Assembly: GCF_007665395.1 (NCBI RefSeq)
Contig: NZ_VDND01000009.1
Coordinates: 124,001-188,000, forward strand
DNA: 64,000 bases
Direction: 5' to 3'
From: Pseudomonas oryzihabitans
GTDB lineage: Bacteria; Pseudomonadota; Gammaproteobacteria; Pseudomonadales; Pseudomonadaceae
The notes under the pieces were generated by a model that was not told where the DNA came from, did not search any database, and saw only the letters and a list, made by a program, of their open reading frames with translations. This document shows, piece after piece, positions 40,969 through 51,306 of the stretch. Numbering within the stretch: position 1 is the first letter of the stretch; every line of letters starts with the position of its first letter. Both the position numbers and the translations under genes were made by a program.

Positions 40969-42060
40969 ATGTCCAAGAAGACCTCCCCCTGGGCCAGCGA
41001 TGGCCTCCTCGACCACAGCGACCTCGTCAGCCTCGGCAACTTCACCTACCTGCAGGCGTTGCAGAGTGGCGCGGCTACCACGGTGCACCAGACCGCTGCG
41101 GCCGTCACGCCGACGGTCAGCGAATTCCTCAACGGTGCCATCAGCGAGTATGTGCTGGGCGGCACCCCGGACGGCATGCGGCCCTTTCTGGTCGATGGCC
41201 ACCCACTGACGCTGCACAACTCGCTCAACGGCGCCGTGGCCCATACCTGGATCACCGCCGAGAACCAGATCCTCATCACCAACGCTGGTACTACTCGCGG
41301 CGAGAATCTGCTGATCGATCCCCTGGCCACCGCGGGTGGCCTGCTCAGTGACCTGCAGATCCTCGGCCAGCAGGTCTCCAGCGCCCAGCGGCAGTCGCTG
41401 GACTTCGCCCACCAGGTGATCGAGGCGGCGGCCAAGCAGGGCTACGGCACCCAGGACATCTTCGTCACCGGCCATTCCCTGGGTGGCATCTCGGCGGAAT
41501 ACGTCGCCCAGCAGACCGGCCTCGGCGGCATCAGCTTCGAGGCCTCGGGCATTCCTCGGGACGTGCACGCCGCGGGCCAGGGTGACAACTTCGTCAATGT
41601 GGTCACCCTCGGTGATCCGGTGGCCAACTACAGCTCCGACATCCATGGCGAACAGCCCTTCGCACCCAGCTTCGTCAGCCAGGCCGAGGGTGGCGGCAGC
41701 CTGCCGCACTATGGCTCGCTGTTTTTGATCGGTGCCCAGGCCGACCAGCATGACCTAAGCCAGGCGGCGGCCAAGGTCGGCTACCTGTTCAACGGCGACA
41801 ACGGCGGCCAGGTCAATCCACTGGGGGCGGCCCTGCATCCGCTCAGCGTCGCCGCCGGGATCGCCGAAGCGGCGCGCCTGATCGCCGAATTCCATCTGCC
41901 AGCCGCCGAATACACCAACCTCGGGGTGACCCCTACCGGCGGCTTTCTCGACACCCTGCCGGCGCAGATCGGCACGGCCCATGGTCCGGTGCTGATGGTC
42001 GGCAACTACAGCGTGGCGGAGTTACAGGCCTTTGCCGAGACCCACGCGACCTTTGGCTAG
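40969..42060 (+). CDS. Lipase-like alpha/beta-hydrolase
   Basis: 363-residue protein with a nucleophile elbow GHSLGG (Ser170) and the upstream pattern [17 protein letters not shown] resembling class 3 (fungal-type) lipases. A likely Asp/His partner lies in the second half (for example HPLSVAAGI or THATFG end), not assignable by eye. No signal peptide or RTX repeats, so cytosolic or exported by a non-classical route such as type I or type VI secretion. ATG at 40969 has AAAGG at 7 bases. Substrate unknown; divergent from selA. Confidence 0.7.
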   Translation: MSKKTSPWASDGLLDHSDLVSLGNFTYLQALQSGAATTVHQTAAAVTPTVSEFLNGAISEYVLGGTPDGMRPFLVDGHPLTLHNSLNGAVAHTWITAENQILITNAGTTRGENLLIDPLATAGGLLSDLQILGQQVSSAQRQSLDFAHQVIEAAAKQGYGTQDIFVTGHSLGGISAEYVAQQTGLGGISFEASGIPRDVHAAGQGDNFVNVVTLGDPVANYSSDIHGEQPFAPSFVSQAEGGGSLPHYGSLFLIGAQADQHDLSQAAAKVGYLFNGDNGGQVNPLGAALHPLSVAAGIAEAARLIAEFHLPAAEYTNLGVTPTGGFLDTLPAQIGTAHGPVLMVGNYSVAELQAFAETHATFG

Positions 42061-42134
42061 CCGGCTCGCGGCGCTCTTCTTTCGCCGCCGCGAGAGAACT
42101 CCCCCCTGCCGTTCGGGTCTGCCCTCCTATCGCC

Positions 42135-42153
42135 CGGGACCCCGAGGGTCCCG
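42135..42153. terminator. Hairpin between lipase-like and ankyrin genes
   Basis: CGGGACCC and GGGTCCCG (42135-42142, 42146-42153) with a 3-base loop, 25 bases before the ankyrin gene. No T-run follows, so it may be a weak terminator or stabilising hairpin. Confidence 0.5.
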
Positions 42154-42177
42154 CCCGCCTTAGCCGAGGAGAGCACC

Positions 42178-42702
42178 ATGACCGCAGACGGTCCCCAGCG
42201 CATGACCGATGAAGAAGCCCAGGAATTCGCCACCGAGGTGTTCAACCTCGCCCGTACCGGCAATGCCGAGGTACTGGCCCTGGTGCTGGACAAGGGGCTG
42301 ACGCCCAACCTGCGCAATCACAAGGGCGACAGCCTGCTGATGCTGGCCAGCTACCACGGTCACCTGGAGGCCAGTCGCGTGCTGCTGGAGCATCAGGCCG
42401 ATCCGAATCTGGCCAACGACATGGGGCAGTCACCGCTGGCCGGGGCGGCCTTCAAGAACAACCTGGCCATGGCCGAGTTGCTGCTGGACCAGGGCGCCGC
42501 GGTGGAAGGCGCCATGCCCGATGGCAAGACCGCCCTGATGATGGCGGCCATGTTCAACCACGTGCAGATGGTGGAGCTGCTGGTGGCCCGCGGCGCCGAT
42601 CCCCGGGCGCGCGACGCCGCCGGCAACACGGCGCTGAGCGTGGCCCGCGCCATGGGCGCCCAGGATACGCCGGCCGTGCTGGAGCGCCTGGGCGGCGCCT
42701 GA
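42178..42702 (+). CDS. Ankyrin-repeat protein
   Basis: 174-residue soluble protein with about four ankyrin repeats, for example GDSLLMLASYHGHLEASRVL, LANDMGQSPLAGAAFKNN and DGKTALMMAAMFNHVQMVEL. No signal peptide. In Pseudomonas, small ankyrin proteins accompany catalases (AnkB with KatB); here katG lies about 5 kb away and not adjacent, so a link is only suggestive. Its TGA abuts the TGA of the convergent gene, forming TGATCA. Confidence 0.85.
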   Translation: MTADGPQRMTDEEAQEFATEVFNLARTGNAEVLALVLDKGLTPNLRNHKGDSLLMLASYHGHLEASRVLLEHQADPNLANDMGQSPLAGAAFKNNLAMAELLLDQGAAVEGAMPDGKTALMMAAMFNHVQMVELLVARGADPRARDAAGNTALSVARAMGAQDTPAVLERLGGA

Positions 42703-43626
42703 TCAGCGTTTCTGGTAGCGATAGAAGAGGTTGGGTTCGCTGACCACATAGAGGTTGCCCGCCGTATCCAGGGTGACCCCTTCGGGCTGGCGGATGCGCC
42801 GCGACAGGCCGCCGAAGGGCGCCGCCAGGGAGCGGGTATCCAGGGTCCGGCCCTGGTCGTCGAGTTCGATCAGCACCCGTGACTCGTCGCTGAGCAGCAG
42901 CAGGTGCCCGGTGCGGCGGTCGACGTGGATGGCGGAGAGATCGCCGGTGCTGGGTGCCTGGTCCAGCCAGGCCTGGCGATCGATGATGCGCAGGGCGAAG
43001 TCGCCATCGAAGCTCTTGAGCAGGCCCCGGATTTCATAGAGCTTGCGCGGCGAGTGCTCCTTGACCACGAACAGGCGATCCCGGGTGGCATCGTAGTCCA
43101 GCCCTTCGAAGCCCTGGTTGGCGCGGGGGAAGAGATCCAGGGTGAGACTGCGATAGTCGCTGCGCCGCAGCACGTCGTCCCCTTCCGGAATGTCGACCAG
43201 GGTCAGGGCATTGGCGCCCTCTTCCGCCAGCAGCAGGCGATCATCGCCCAGGTAGGTCACGCCTTCGACGTCGTCGAAGCCTTCCAGGCGATGCCGTTCC
43301 AGCAGATCGCCGTCACGACTCAGGGCCAGCAGCTCGGGCGGGTTGTTGACCACCGCCCAGAGGCGATCACGCACCGGGTCGTAGCTGAGGTCGGAGAGAT
43401 TCTCGGTGATGCCGGCCACCGGCTTGGCTTCCACCGCCACCCGGTAGCGGCCGAGCTCCAGTGACGTCCGGGGCTCGCTCTGCCATTGCTGGCCGAGCCA
43501 GAACAGCAGCTGGCTATCCAGGTGGCTGCCGCGCAGGCCCTGGGTCAGCCCCAGTGCCAGCAATAGGGCCAGGCCCAGCAGCCAGCCGGTCCGTCCGATC
43601 CTGATCCGTCGTACCCAAGCCGTCAT
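42703..43626 (-). CDS. SdiA-regulated/YjiK-type beta-propeller protein
   Basis: 307-residue protein anchored by an N-terminal helix (TGWLLGLALLLALGLTQGL), then a periplasmic beta-propeller-like domain with repeated phrases LSYDPVRDRLWAVVNNP, VEGVTYLGDDRLLLAEEG, FEGLDYDATRDRLFVVKE and QPEGVTLDTAGNLYVVSEPN. This is the SdiA-regulated family, with unknown activity. It starts 67 bases after the Pls/PosA-type synthetase in the same direction, so the two may be one operon. Confidence 0.8.
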   Translation of the reverse strand: MTAWVRRIRIGRTGWLLGLALLLALGLTQGLRGSHLDSQLLFWLGQQWQSEPRTSLELGRYRVAVEAKPVAGITENLSDLSYDPVRDRLWAVVNNPPELLALSRDGDLLERHRLEGFDDVEGVTYLGDDRLLLAEEGANALTLVDIPEGDDVLRRSDYRSLTLDLFPRANQGFEGLDYDATRDRLFVVKEHSPRKLYEIRGLLKSFDGDFALRIIDRQAWLDQAPSTGDLSAIHVDRRTGHLLLLSDESRVLIELDDQGRTLDTRSLAAPFGGLSRRIRQPEGVTLDTAGNLYVVSEPNLFYRYQKR

Positions 43627-43693
43627 TGCCTTGCCCCGTCATCGTTGTACGGGGCGGAGTATCCAGGGCTGTCTTTATAGTTGTATGACAGCC

Positions 43694-46600
43694 CTAGCGA
43701 CGAGGCTGGACGGGGTTACCTTCCCAACGCGACCGCGCTGGCAGGGTTTCGCCCTTCATCACCAGCGACAGCGGCCCCAGTTCGACGTCGTCGCCGACCC
43801 GGGCGCCATAGAGCACCACGCTGCGCGGGCCCAGATTGACGCCGGCGCCCAGGTCCACCTCGCCGACCTTCATCACCCGGTCTTCGAACAGATGGGTCTG
43901 GGGCCCGGCCAGGGCGTTGAGTTCGCCGTGGTCGCCGAGGCGCACGCAGTCGAATTCGGTGAGGTCGGTGGTATCCAGGTAGGTGCCGCGGCCCAGGCGC
44001 GCGCCGAGCAGGCGCAGGGCCAGCGGCAGCCACGGCGTGCCGCGCAGGGTAGCGAGCAGGTTGGGTACCGCCAGGGTTTCGTAGAGGCTGGTAATGGCCT
44101 CGCTGCGCCAGACGAAGAAGGTCCACATGGGCGCCGAACGCGGGCGATAGCGCCCCACCACCAGCCACTTGAGCGCCAGCACCACCGCGAAGCTGGCCAG
44201 GGCGAAGACGCTGCCGGCCAGCAGGGTCTCGCCCAGCAGGCTCAGCCAGGCCCCCTGCTGCCACAGTGGTACCAGGGCTTCGGCGATGGCGCAGCCGGCG
44301 GCCACGGTGAAGCCGGTGGGCAGCACGATCCGCAGCGCCTCGATCAGGCCGCGGACCAGGCGCCGCCAGGGCGCCGGGCGGAAGGTCAGGCTTTCCGGGT
44401 AGCCGGTGAGGGTTTCCCGCGCCGGCAGCCGCACCGCCGGCGAGCCGAGCCAGGTCTCGCCCTGGCGCAGGGGCACGCCCTCGTCGAGCCGCCCCAGCAC
44501 GCCGACCAGGGCATCCTCGGGAATATGGCAGCCGTCGGCCACGTAGGCGCCGTTACCGACGAAGCTGCGGCGGGCGACGGAGGTGCGCTTGAGGGTGATC
44601 CAGCCCTGGGCGATCTGCTCGTCACCCAGCATCACGGCATCGGCGATGAAGGTTTCGTCGCCGAGCTCCAGCAGCGACGACACCGGGCCCTGGGCGGTGG
44701 AGATCTCCGCATCTCGGCCGACCCGGGCACCCAGCAGGCGGTACCAGAGGGACGAGTAGACCGTCGCATAGAGCCCCTGCAGGCTTTGCAGTGCCGACTC
44801 CTGGATCAGGTTGGCCAGCCACTTGCGCCAGTAGAAGAGGCTGTCGACCGACCACTGGCCCTCCTCCAGGCGCGGCAGGATCAGCCGCCGCGCCAGGGCG
44901 CAACCAAGCAGCGTCAGGGCGACGCTGACCACGCCCAGCGGCAGGGCCAGCACGCCGTACTGCAGGGCGTCGAGCACGAGCGAAGAGGTGTGCCACCAGG
45001 GCAGGCCACCGAGGCTTTCCAGTGCGTCGATCAGCAGCGCCAGGGGGAACAGCGGCATGAAGAACAGCACGGACACCGCCAGGCCGCTCACGGCATAGAG
45101 GGCGTTCAGCAGACTGCGCTTGGCGCGGGAGCTGGGCGCCGGCGGCGCGACGCGGGCAGCCACGGCGCCCTGGTCATGGGCGGGGGCACCGCCCCAGTTG
45201 CGCCCGGCCGGCACCCGCTGTCCGGCGCGGAGCGCGGACTGGGCCTGCAGCCGACCGCTGTTACCGATGGCGGTATCGCCTTCGAGCACGGCGTAGGAAC
45301 CGACCTGAACCTCCTGGCCCAGCGCCACGGCGCCGAGCAGCAATTCGCCACGCAGCACCCAGGCGTTCTCGAAATTGACCCCGTTGCCCAGGCTCACGCC
45401 CTGCCCCAGGGTCAGCAACTCGGGGACGCGCAAGGTATAGGTACCGATGAAGGCCTGGTCACCGACCCGGGCGCCCAGCAGCCGCAGCCAGCCCCGTGCC
45501 AGCGGCGAGCCGCTGAGCAGGTAGGCCGGCGCCAGGGACAGGAAGCGCTCGCCCAGCCACCAGCGGTAGTAGGTCAGGCCCCACAACGGATAGCGGCCGG
45601 CTTCCAGGCGACCGGTCAGGCGCTTGCCGACCAGGGCCACGGCGAATTCCAGGCCGATGGCCAGGACGAACAGACTCAGGGCGGTGAGCATGGCCACGGG
45701 CACTGCCGTGCCGGTGTGGATCAGCAGGGGAAAGGCCAGGAAGGGCGCCAGCCAGCGGCCCAGGCGCAGGGTCAGCAGCGGCGGCAGGGCCACCGCCTGG
45801 GCCAGGCCGCAACGCCAGCGGCGCCAGCGACTCGGCGGTGCCCAGGCCTCGGTGGCGGTCGCCTGGCCGGCCGCGGCGGCGTCCGTCTCCAGGGCCTCGG
45901 CGATGGCGCCCAGGGTCCGGCCGGCGTAGACCGCCTTGACCGTGGCGCTGGCATAGCGCGAGTCCTGGCGCAGCCGCGAGACCAGGCGGGCGGCGAACAG
46001 CGAATGGCCACCCAGGTCATCGAAGAAATCCAGCTCGGCCCGCAGGGCCTGGCCGGGGAACAGCTCGGCGGTAGCCGCCAGCACCGCCCCCAGCGCGCCA
46101 CTGGTCGCGGCGACCGGGGCCACGGCGGCGATGGCCAGCGGCCGGGCGCGCAGCTGCTTGCGATCGATCTTGCCGGAATTCAGCCGCGGCATCTCGCCGA
46201 GCCACTCGAAGCGGCTCGGTACCATGTACAGCGGCAGGCAGCCGGCCAGTTCGGTGCGCAGGAGGTCGCTGCGCGGCACCGGCCCGCCATCGCCGACCAA
46301 GAAGGCCACCAGTTGCTCCACGCCGGCCTCTTCGCGCAGCACCACGGCCACGGTGCCCACCCCGGGCTGCCGCGCCAGGGTGGCTTCGATCTCGCCCAGC
46401 TCCACCCGATAGCCGCGGATCTTCACCTGGTCGTCGACCCGGCCCAGGCAATGCACCTGGCCGTGTTCGTCGACCCGGGCCAGATCGCCGGTGCGATAGA
46501 GCTTGAGGTCGTGGCTGCCGGTGCTCCAGGGATTGGCCAGGAATTTCTCGGCGGTCAGCTCCGGACGGCCGAGGTAACCGTCGGCGACGCCCGGGCCGGT

Positions 46601-47689
46601 GATGCAGAGTTCGCCCACCTGGTCACGCGGCAGCAGCGCCAGCGGCTGGCTGGCATCGGCAGGCACCACCAGCAGGCTGTAGTTGGGCAGCGGCCGGCCG
46701 ATGGTCACCGCTTCGCCCGGCTGCAATCGCGCCAGGCTCGCCGAGACGGTCGCTTCGCTCGGCCCATAGGTGTTGAACAGCCGCCGCTGCGGCCGGCTCC
46801 AGCGCGCCACCAGCGGCTCGGGGCACATCTCGCCGCCGAGGTTGATCAGCCGCAGGCTGGGGACGTCTTCCGGCAGCAGTGCCAGCAGGGTCGGCACCAC
46901 GTGCAGCACGCTGATGCGATTGGCGGTCAGCGCCCGGGCCAGGGCCTCGGGGTCGGCGGTGATTTCCCGCGGGGCCAGCCAGAGGGTGGCGCCCACCAGG
47001 TAGCTGATCCAGATCTCTTCGAAGGACATGTCGAAGGCCACCGAGAAGCCCTGGTAGACCCGGTCGCCGGCCTCGATGCCGAGCAGCGAGTTCTCGCTGC
47101 GCAGGAAGTGGCAGATGCTGTCCTGGCGGATACCGATGCCCTTGGGCTTGCCGGTGGAGCCGGAGGTGTAGATCAGGTAGGCGAGGTTGTCCGGGGATAC
47201 CTGGCCGCGGCGGCGCAGGGTCTCGCCATTGCCCAAGGGAGCGCTCAGCAGGGCCGGCGTCCAGCACTGCAGACCCGGGCGCGCCAGCAGATCGGCGAAG
47301 AGCGTCCCGGTGATCACACCCACGGCCTGGGCATCCTCCAGGCAGAGGGCCACGCGCTCGGCCGGGGTCTCGGCATCGCAGGGCAGCCAGGCGGCGCCGG
47401 TCTTGGCGATGGCCAGCTGCATCACCAGCAGCTCGATCCCGCGCGGCAGCCAGAGGCCGACCACCCGGCCGGGGCCGGCGCCAGCCGCCAGCAGCCGCGA
47501 GGCGGCGCGATCGGCCCAGGCGTCCAGCTCGCCGTAGCTCAGGCTGCGCTCGCCCTCAAGCAGCGCCGGCCGTTCCGGCGCCCGCGCCGCGGTGGCCTCG
47601 AACAGATCGGCGAGGACTTCATCGCGACACAGATCGGGACGCGCAGCGCCTTCGACCAGACTGAGGGAAAGTTCGGCAAGTGCTTCCAT
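43694..47689 (-). CDS. Pls/PosA-type single-module peptide synthetase
   Basis: 1331 residues. Adenylation domain (about 25-515) with YTSGSTGKPKG (174-184), binding-pocket start Asp220, NTYGPSEAT, YRTGDLA and catalytic Lys507; carrier domain with phosphopantetheine Ser563 (LGGHSL). No condensation or thioesterase domain. Then six hydrophobic segments in three pairs (about 635-690, 858-932, 1113-1178) interleaved with three homologous hexapeptide-type domains opening RLLGARVGDQ, RLLGARVGRD and RLLGARLGRG (735-838, 984-1091, 1226-1331). This is the architecture of epsilon-poly-lysine synthetase. Hand-read specificity code D-M-E-H-I-L-T-V-S-K; the glutamate suggests a basic amino acid. ATG has AGAGG at ~7 bases. 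Confidence 0.88.
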   Translation of the reverse strand: MEALAELSLSLVEGAARPDLCRDEVLADLFEATAARAPERPALLEGERSLSYGELDAWADRAASRLLAAGAGPGRVVGLWLPRGIELLVMQLAIAKTGAAWLPCDAETPAERVALCLEDAQAVGVITGTLFADLLARPGLQCWTPALLSAPLGNGETLRRRGQVSPDNLAYLIYTSGSTGKPKGIGIRQDSICHFLRSENSLLGIEAGDRVYQGFSVAFDMSFEEIWISYLVGATLWLAPREITADPEALARALTANRISVLHVVPTLLALLPEDVPSLRLINLGGEMCPEPLVARWSRPQRRLFNTYGPSEATVSASLARLQPGEAVTIGRPLPNYSLLVVPADASQPLALLPRDQVGELCITGPGVADGYLGRPELTAEKFLANPWSTGSHDLKLYRTGDLARVDEHGQVHCLGRVDDQVKIRGYRVELGEIEATLARQPGVGTVAVVLREEAGVEQLVAFLVGDGGPVPRSDLLRTELAGCLPLYMVPSRFEWLGEMPRLNSGKIDRKQLRARPLAIAAVAPVAATSGALGAVLAATAELFPGQALRAELDFFDDLGGHSLFAARLVSRLRQDSRYASATVKAVYAGRTLGAIAEALETDAAAAGQATATEAWAPPSRWRRWRCGLAQAVALPPLLTLRLGRWLAPFLAFPLLIHTGTAVPVAMLTALSLFVLAIGLEFAVALVGKRLTGRLEAGRYPLWGLTYYRWWLGERFLSLAPAYLLSGSPLARGWLRLLGARVGDQAFIGTYTLRVPELLTLGQGVSLGNGVNFENAWVLRGELLLGAVALGQEVQVGSYAVLEGDTAIGNSGRLQAQSALRAGQRVPAGRNWGGAPAHDQGAVAARVAPPAPSSRAKRSLLNALYAVSGLAVSVLFFMPLFPLALLIDALESLGGLPWWHTSSLVLDALQYGVLALPLGVVSVALTLLGCALARRLILPRLEEGQWSVDSLFYWRKWLANLIQESALQSLQGLYATVYSSLWYRLLGARVGRDAEISTAQGPVSSLLELGDETFIADAVMLGDEQIAQGWITLKRTSVARRSFVGNGAYVADGCHIPEDALVGVLGRLDEGVPLRQGETWLGSPAVRLPARETLTGYPESLTFRPAPWRRLVRGLIEALRIVLPTGFTVAAGCAIAEALVPLWQQGAWLSLLGETLLAGSVFALASFAVVLALKWLVVGRYRPRSAPMWTFFVWRSEAITSLYETLAVPNLLATLRGTPWLPLALRLLGARLGRGTYLDTTDLTEFDCVRLGDHGELNALAGPQTHLFEDRVMKVGEVDLGAGVNLGPRSVVLYGARVGDDVELGPLSLVMKGETLPARSRWEGNPVQPRR

Positions 47690-47719
47690 GGGGACAGCCT
47701 CTGGTTGTTTAGCGCAGTT

Positions 47720-47770
47720 TGTATCTCCCGGGTTACGCGCTCCTTAAGGAAGCATTAGGGTTTGCTTAAG
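47720..47770 (-). promoter_or_regulatory. PmrA-like box and promoter of the Pls/PosA-type gene
   Basis: On the minus strand: CTTAAG (47770-47765), 5 bases, CCTAAT (47759-47754), 5 bases, CTTAAG (47748-47743). These fit the PmrA half-site YTTAAK repeated at an 11-bp period; the middle one has one mismatch. Taking the last CTTAAG as the -35 position, 17 bases later is GATACA (47725-47720), a plausible -10, about 30 bases before the ATG. OmpR-family response regulators such as PmrA bind tandem half-sites overlapping -35 in this way. Confidence 0.7.
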
Positions 47771-47873
47771 GCTGGCCGGACGTGGCGCCGCGCGAACAAC
47801 AACCGCTCTGGAATGCGGATCCTGCGTACTCACCATTGGTCGACGATGGACGGTCGCCTACTGGCGAGGCCCC

Positions 47874-47900
47874 AAAAAAAACGCCTCCCGAAGGAGGCGT
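47874..47900 (-). terminator. Strong Rho-independent terminator of katG
   Basis: On the minus strand ACGCCTCC-TTCG-GGAGGCGT (47900-47881) is followed by TTTTTTT (47880-47874). A stable UUCG-type tetraloop. It lies 20 bases after the katG stop and upstream of the synthetase promoter, insulating the two genes. Confidence 0.93.
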
Positions 47901-47920
47901 TTTCAGTTACCGCGTGGCGT

Positions 47921-50365
<2,445 letters not shown>

Positions 50366-50431
50366 TCATCAGATGGATGCGCCGACGAAGCGGCGCAAGG
50401 ACCATACTAGACGGCTTCTCGGGCCGGCGTG

Positions 50432-50468
50432 ATAGAAGGTTTTATGCCCGTCGATAGACTGACTCTGG
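50432..50468 (-). promoter_or_regulatory. OxyR-like binding site upstream of katG
   Basis: On the minus strand two CTAT quarter-sites (50457-50454 and 50435-50432) are spaced exactly 22 bp, as in the OxyR pattern ATAG-N7-CTAT-N7-ATAG-N7-CTAT. The other two quarter-sites are degenerate (CCAG at 50468-50465 and CATA at the third position). The site ends where a -35 would lie for the TAGTAT -10, the normal OxyR activator geometry; katG is a classic OxyR target. Confidence 0.55.
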
Positions 50469-50638
50469 GACATGACCTTCGGGTGACAGCGCCACGGCCC
50501 CGCCCTTAAGCACGCGAAACATTCGCCAGCGAACATCTCATCGGGGCAATCGACCCCATCGCCTGGGCGATCCTCATGAAGATCCATCCGAGTAGCCGCG
50601 GTCGGTCCTCTAGCCGGTGACAGGCGAAAATACTCGTC

Positions 50639-50696
50639 AATGGAAAGCCTCCTTTACAAACCTACCCCAGTGCCCATAATGGAAAGCGTCCTTTAC
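50639..50696 (+). promoter_or_regulatory. Direct repeat operator of membrane protein/XRE pair
   Basis: AATGGAAAGC-C-TCCTTTAC at 50639-50657 recurs as AATGGAAAGC-G-TCCTTTAC at 50678-50696, 18 of 19 bases identical and 39 bp apart. Each copy is itself partly palindromic (AAAG...CTTT). The second copy ends 14 bases before the ATG of the membrane gene and would cover its ribosome-binding region or promoter; a natural binding site for the XRE regulator encoded two genes on. Confidence 0.65.
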
Positions 50697-50710
50697 CTGG
50701 AGAGCCATCG

Positions 50711-51085
50711 ATGAAGCGCTACACCCTTGAATTCACCGCGACCATGCTGCTTTATCTGGTAATCCTGGCCCTGTCCCTGCTCTTGCTGCACCGGTTCGGC
50801 GAGAGTCCGCTGCTGATGCGCGCCCTGATTAGCCTGGCGCCCGTGTTGCCGTGCGGCCTGCTCTGCTGGGTGGTGCTACGGGAACTGCGGCGACTGGACG
50901 AGCTGCAGCTGCGCATCCAGTTCGAAGCCTTGGCCTTCGCCTTCGCGGCCACGGCGCTGACCACCTTCAGCTACGGTTTCCTGCAGAACGTAGGTGCCCC
51001 GCCGCTCTCGTGGCTGATGGTGTGGCCGTTGATGGGCCTGACCTGGATCATCGGGCTGGGCATGGCACGCTGGCGCTACCGATGA
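50711..51085 (+). CDS. Small four-helix membrane protein
   Basis: 124-residue inner-membrane protein with four hydrophobic segments: LEFTATMLLYLVILALSLLL, LMRALISLAPVLPCGLLCWVVL, FEALAFAFAATALTTFSYGFL and PLSWLMVWPLMGLTWIIGLG. It is translationally coupled (ATGA overlap) to an XRE-family regulator. Membrane protein plus XRE is a common small module; the function of this membrane protein is not known to me. Confidence 0.8.
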   Translation: MKRYTLEFTATMLLYLVILALSLLLLHRFGESPLLMRALISLAPVLPCGLLCWVVLRELRRLDELQLRIQFEALAFAFAATALTTFSYGFLQNVGAPPLSWLMVWPLMGLTWIIGLGMARWRYR

Positions 51086-51285
51086 AGAACCGGCTCAAGG
51101 CGCTGCGTGGCGAGCGCCAATGGTCCCAGCAGGACCTTGCCGAACGCCTGGGTGTATCGCGCCAGACGGTCAATGCCATCGAGAATGGCCGCTACGACCC
51201 AAGCCTGCCGCTGGCTTTCCAGATCGCACGCCTCTTCGCCCAACCCATAGAGACGATCTTCGACGACGAGGCCGCCCTACCCTAG
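51082..51285 (+). CDS. XRE-family helix-turn-helix regulator
   Basis: 67-residue Cro/C1-type DNA-binding protein consisting of little more than the HTH: MKNRLKALRGERQWSQQDLA-ERLGVSRQTVNAIENGRYDP, then SLPLAFQIARLFAQPIETIF. ATG overlaps the preceding stop. It probably autoregulates the pair through the direct repeats upstream. Lone HTHs of this size usually dimerise and act as repressors; no ligand domain is present. Confidence 0.88.
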   Translation: MKNRLKALRGERQWSQQDLAERLGVSRQTVNAIENGRYDPSLPLAFQIARLFAQPIETIFDDEAALP

Positions 51286-51306
51286 CCGGCGGCCCATCGT
51301 CTGGCT

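Noticed and set aside
42178-42702. Ankyrin protein as catalase partner (AnkB)
   Set aside because: katG lies 5 kb away on the other strand with other genes between, and AnkB is coupled to KatB-type catalase; the resemblance is only to the repeat type.
43631-47758. 1375-codon open frame on the plus strand opposite the Pls/PosA-type gene
   Set aside because: Its translation is rich in Gln, His, Gly and Arg without any domain, typical of the antisense of a GC-rich gene; the minus-strand frame has full NRPS motifs.
50369-50587. 72-codon frame upstream of katG
   Set aside because: Overlaps the predicted promoter and OxyR-like site and shows no recognisable protein features.
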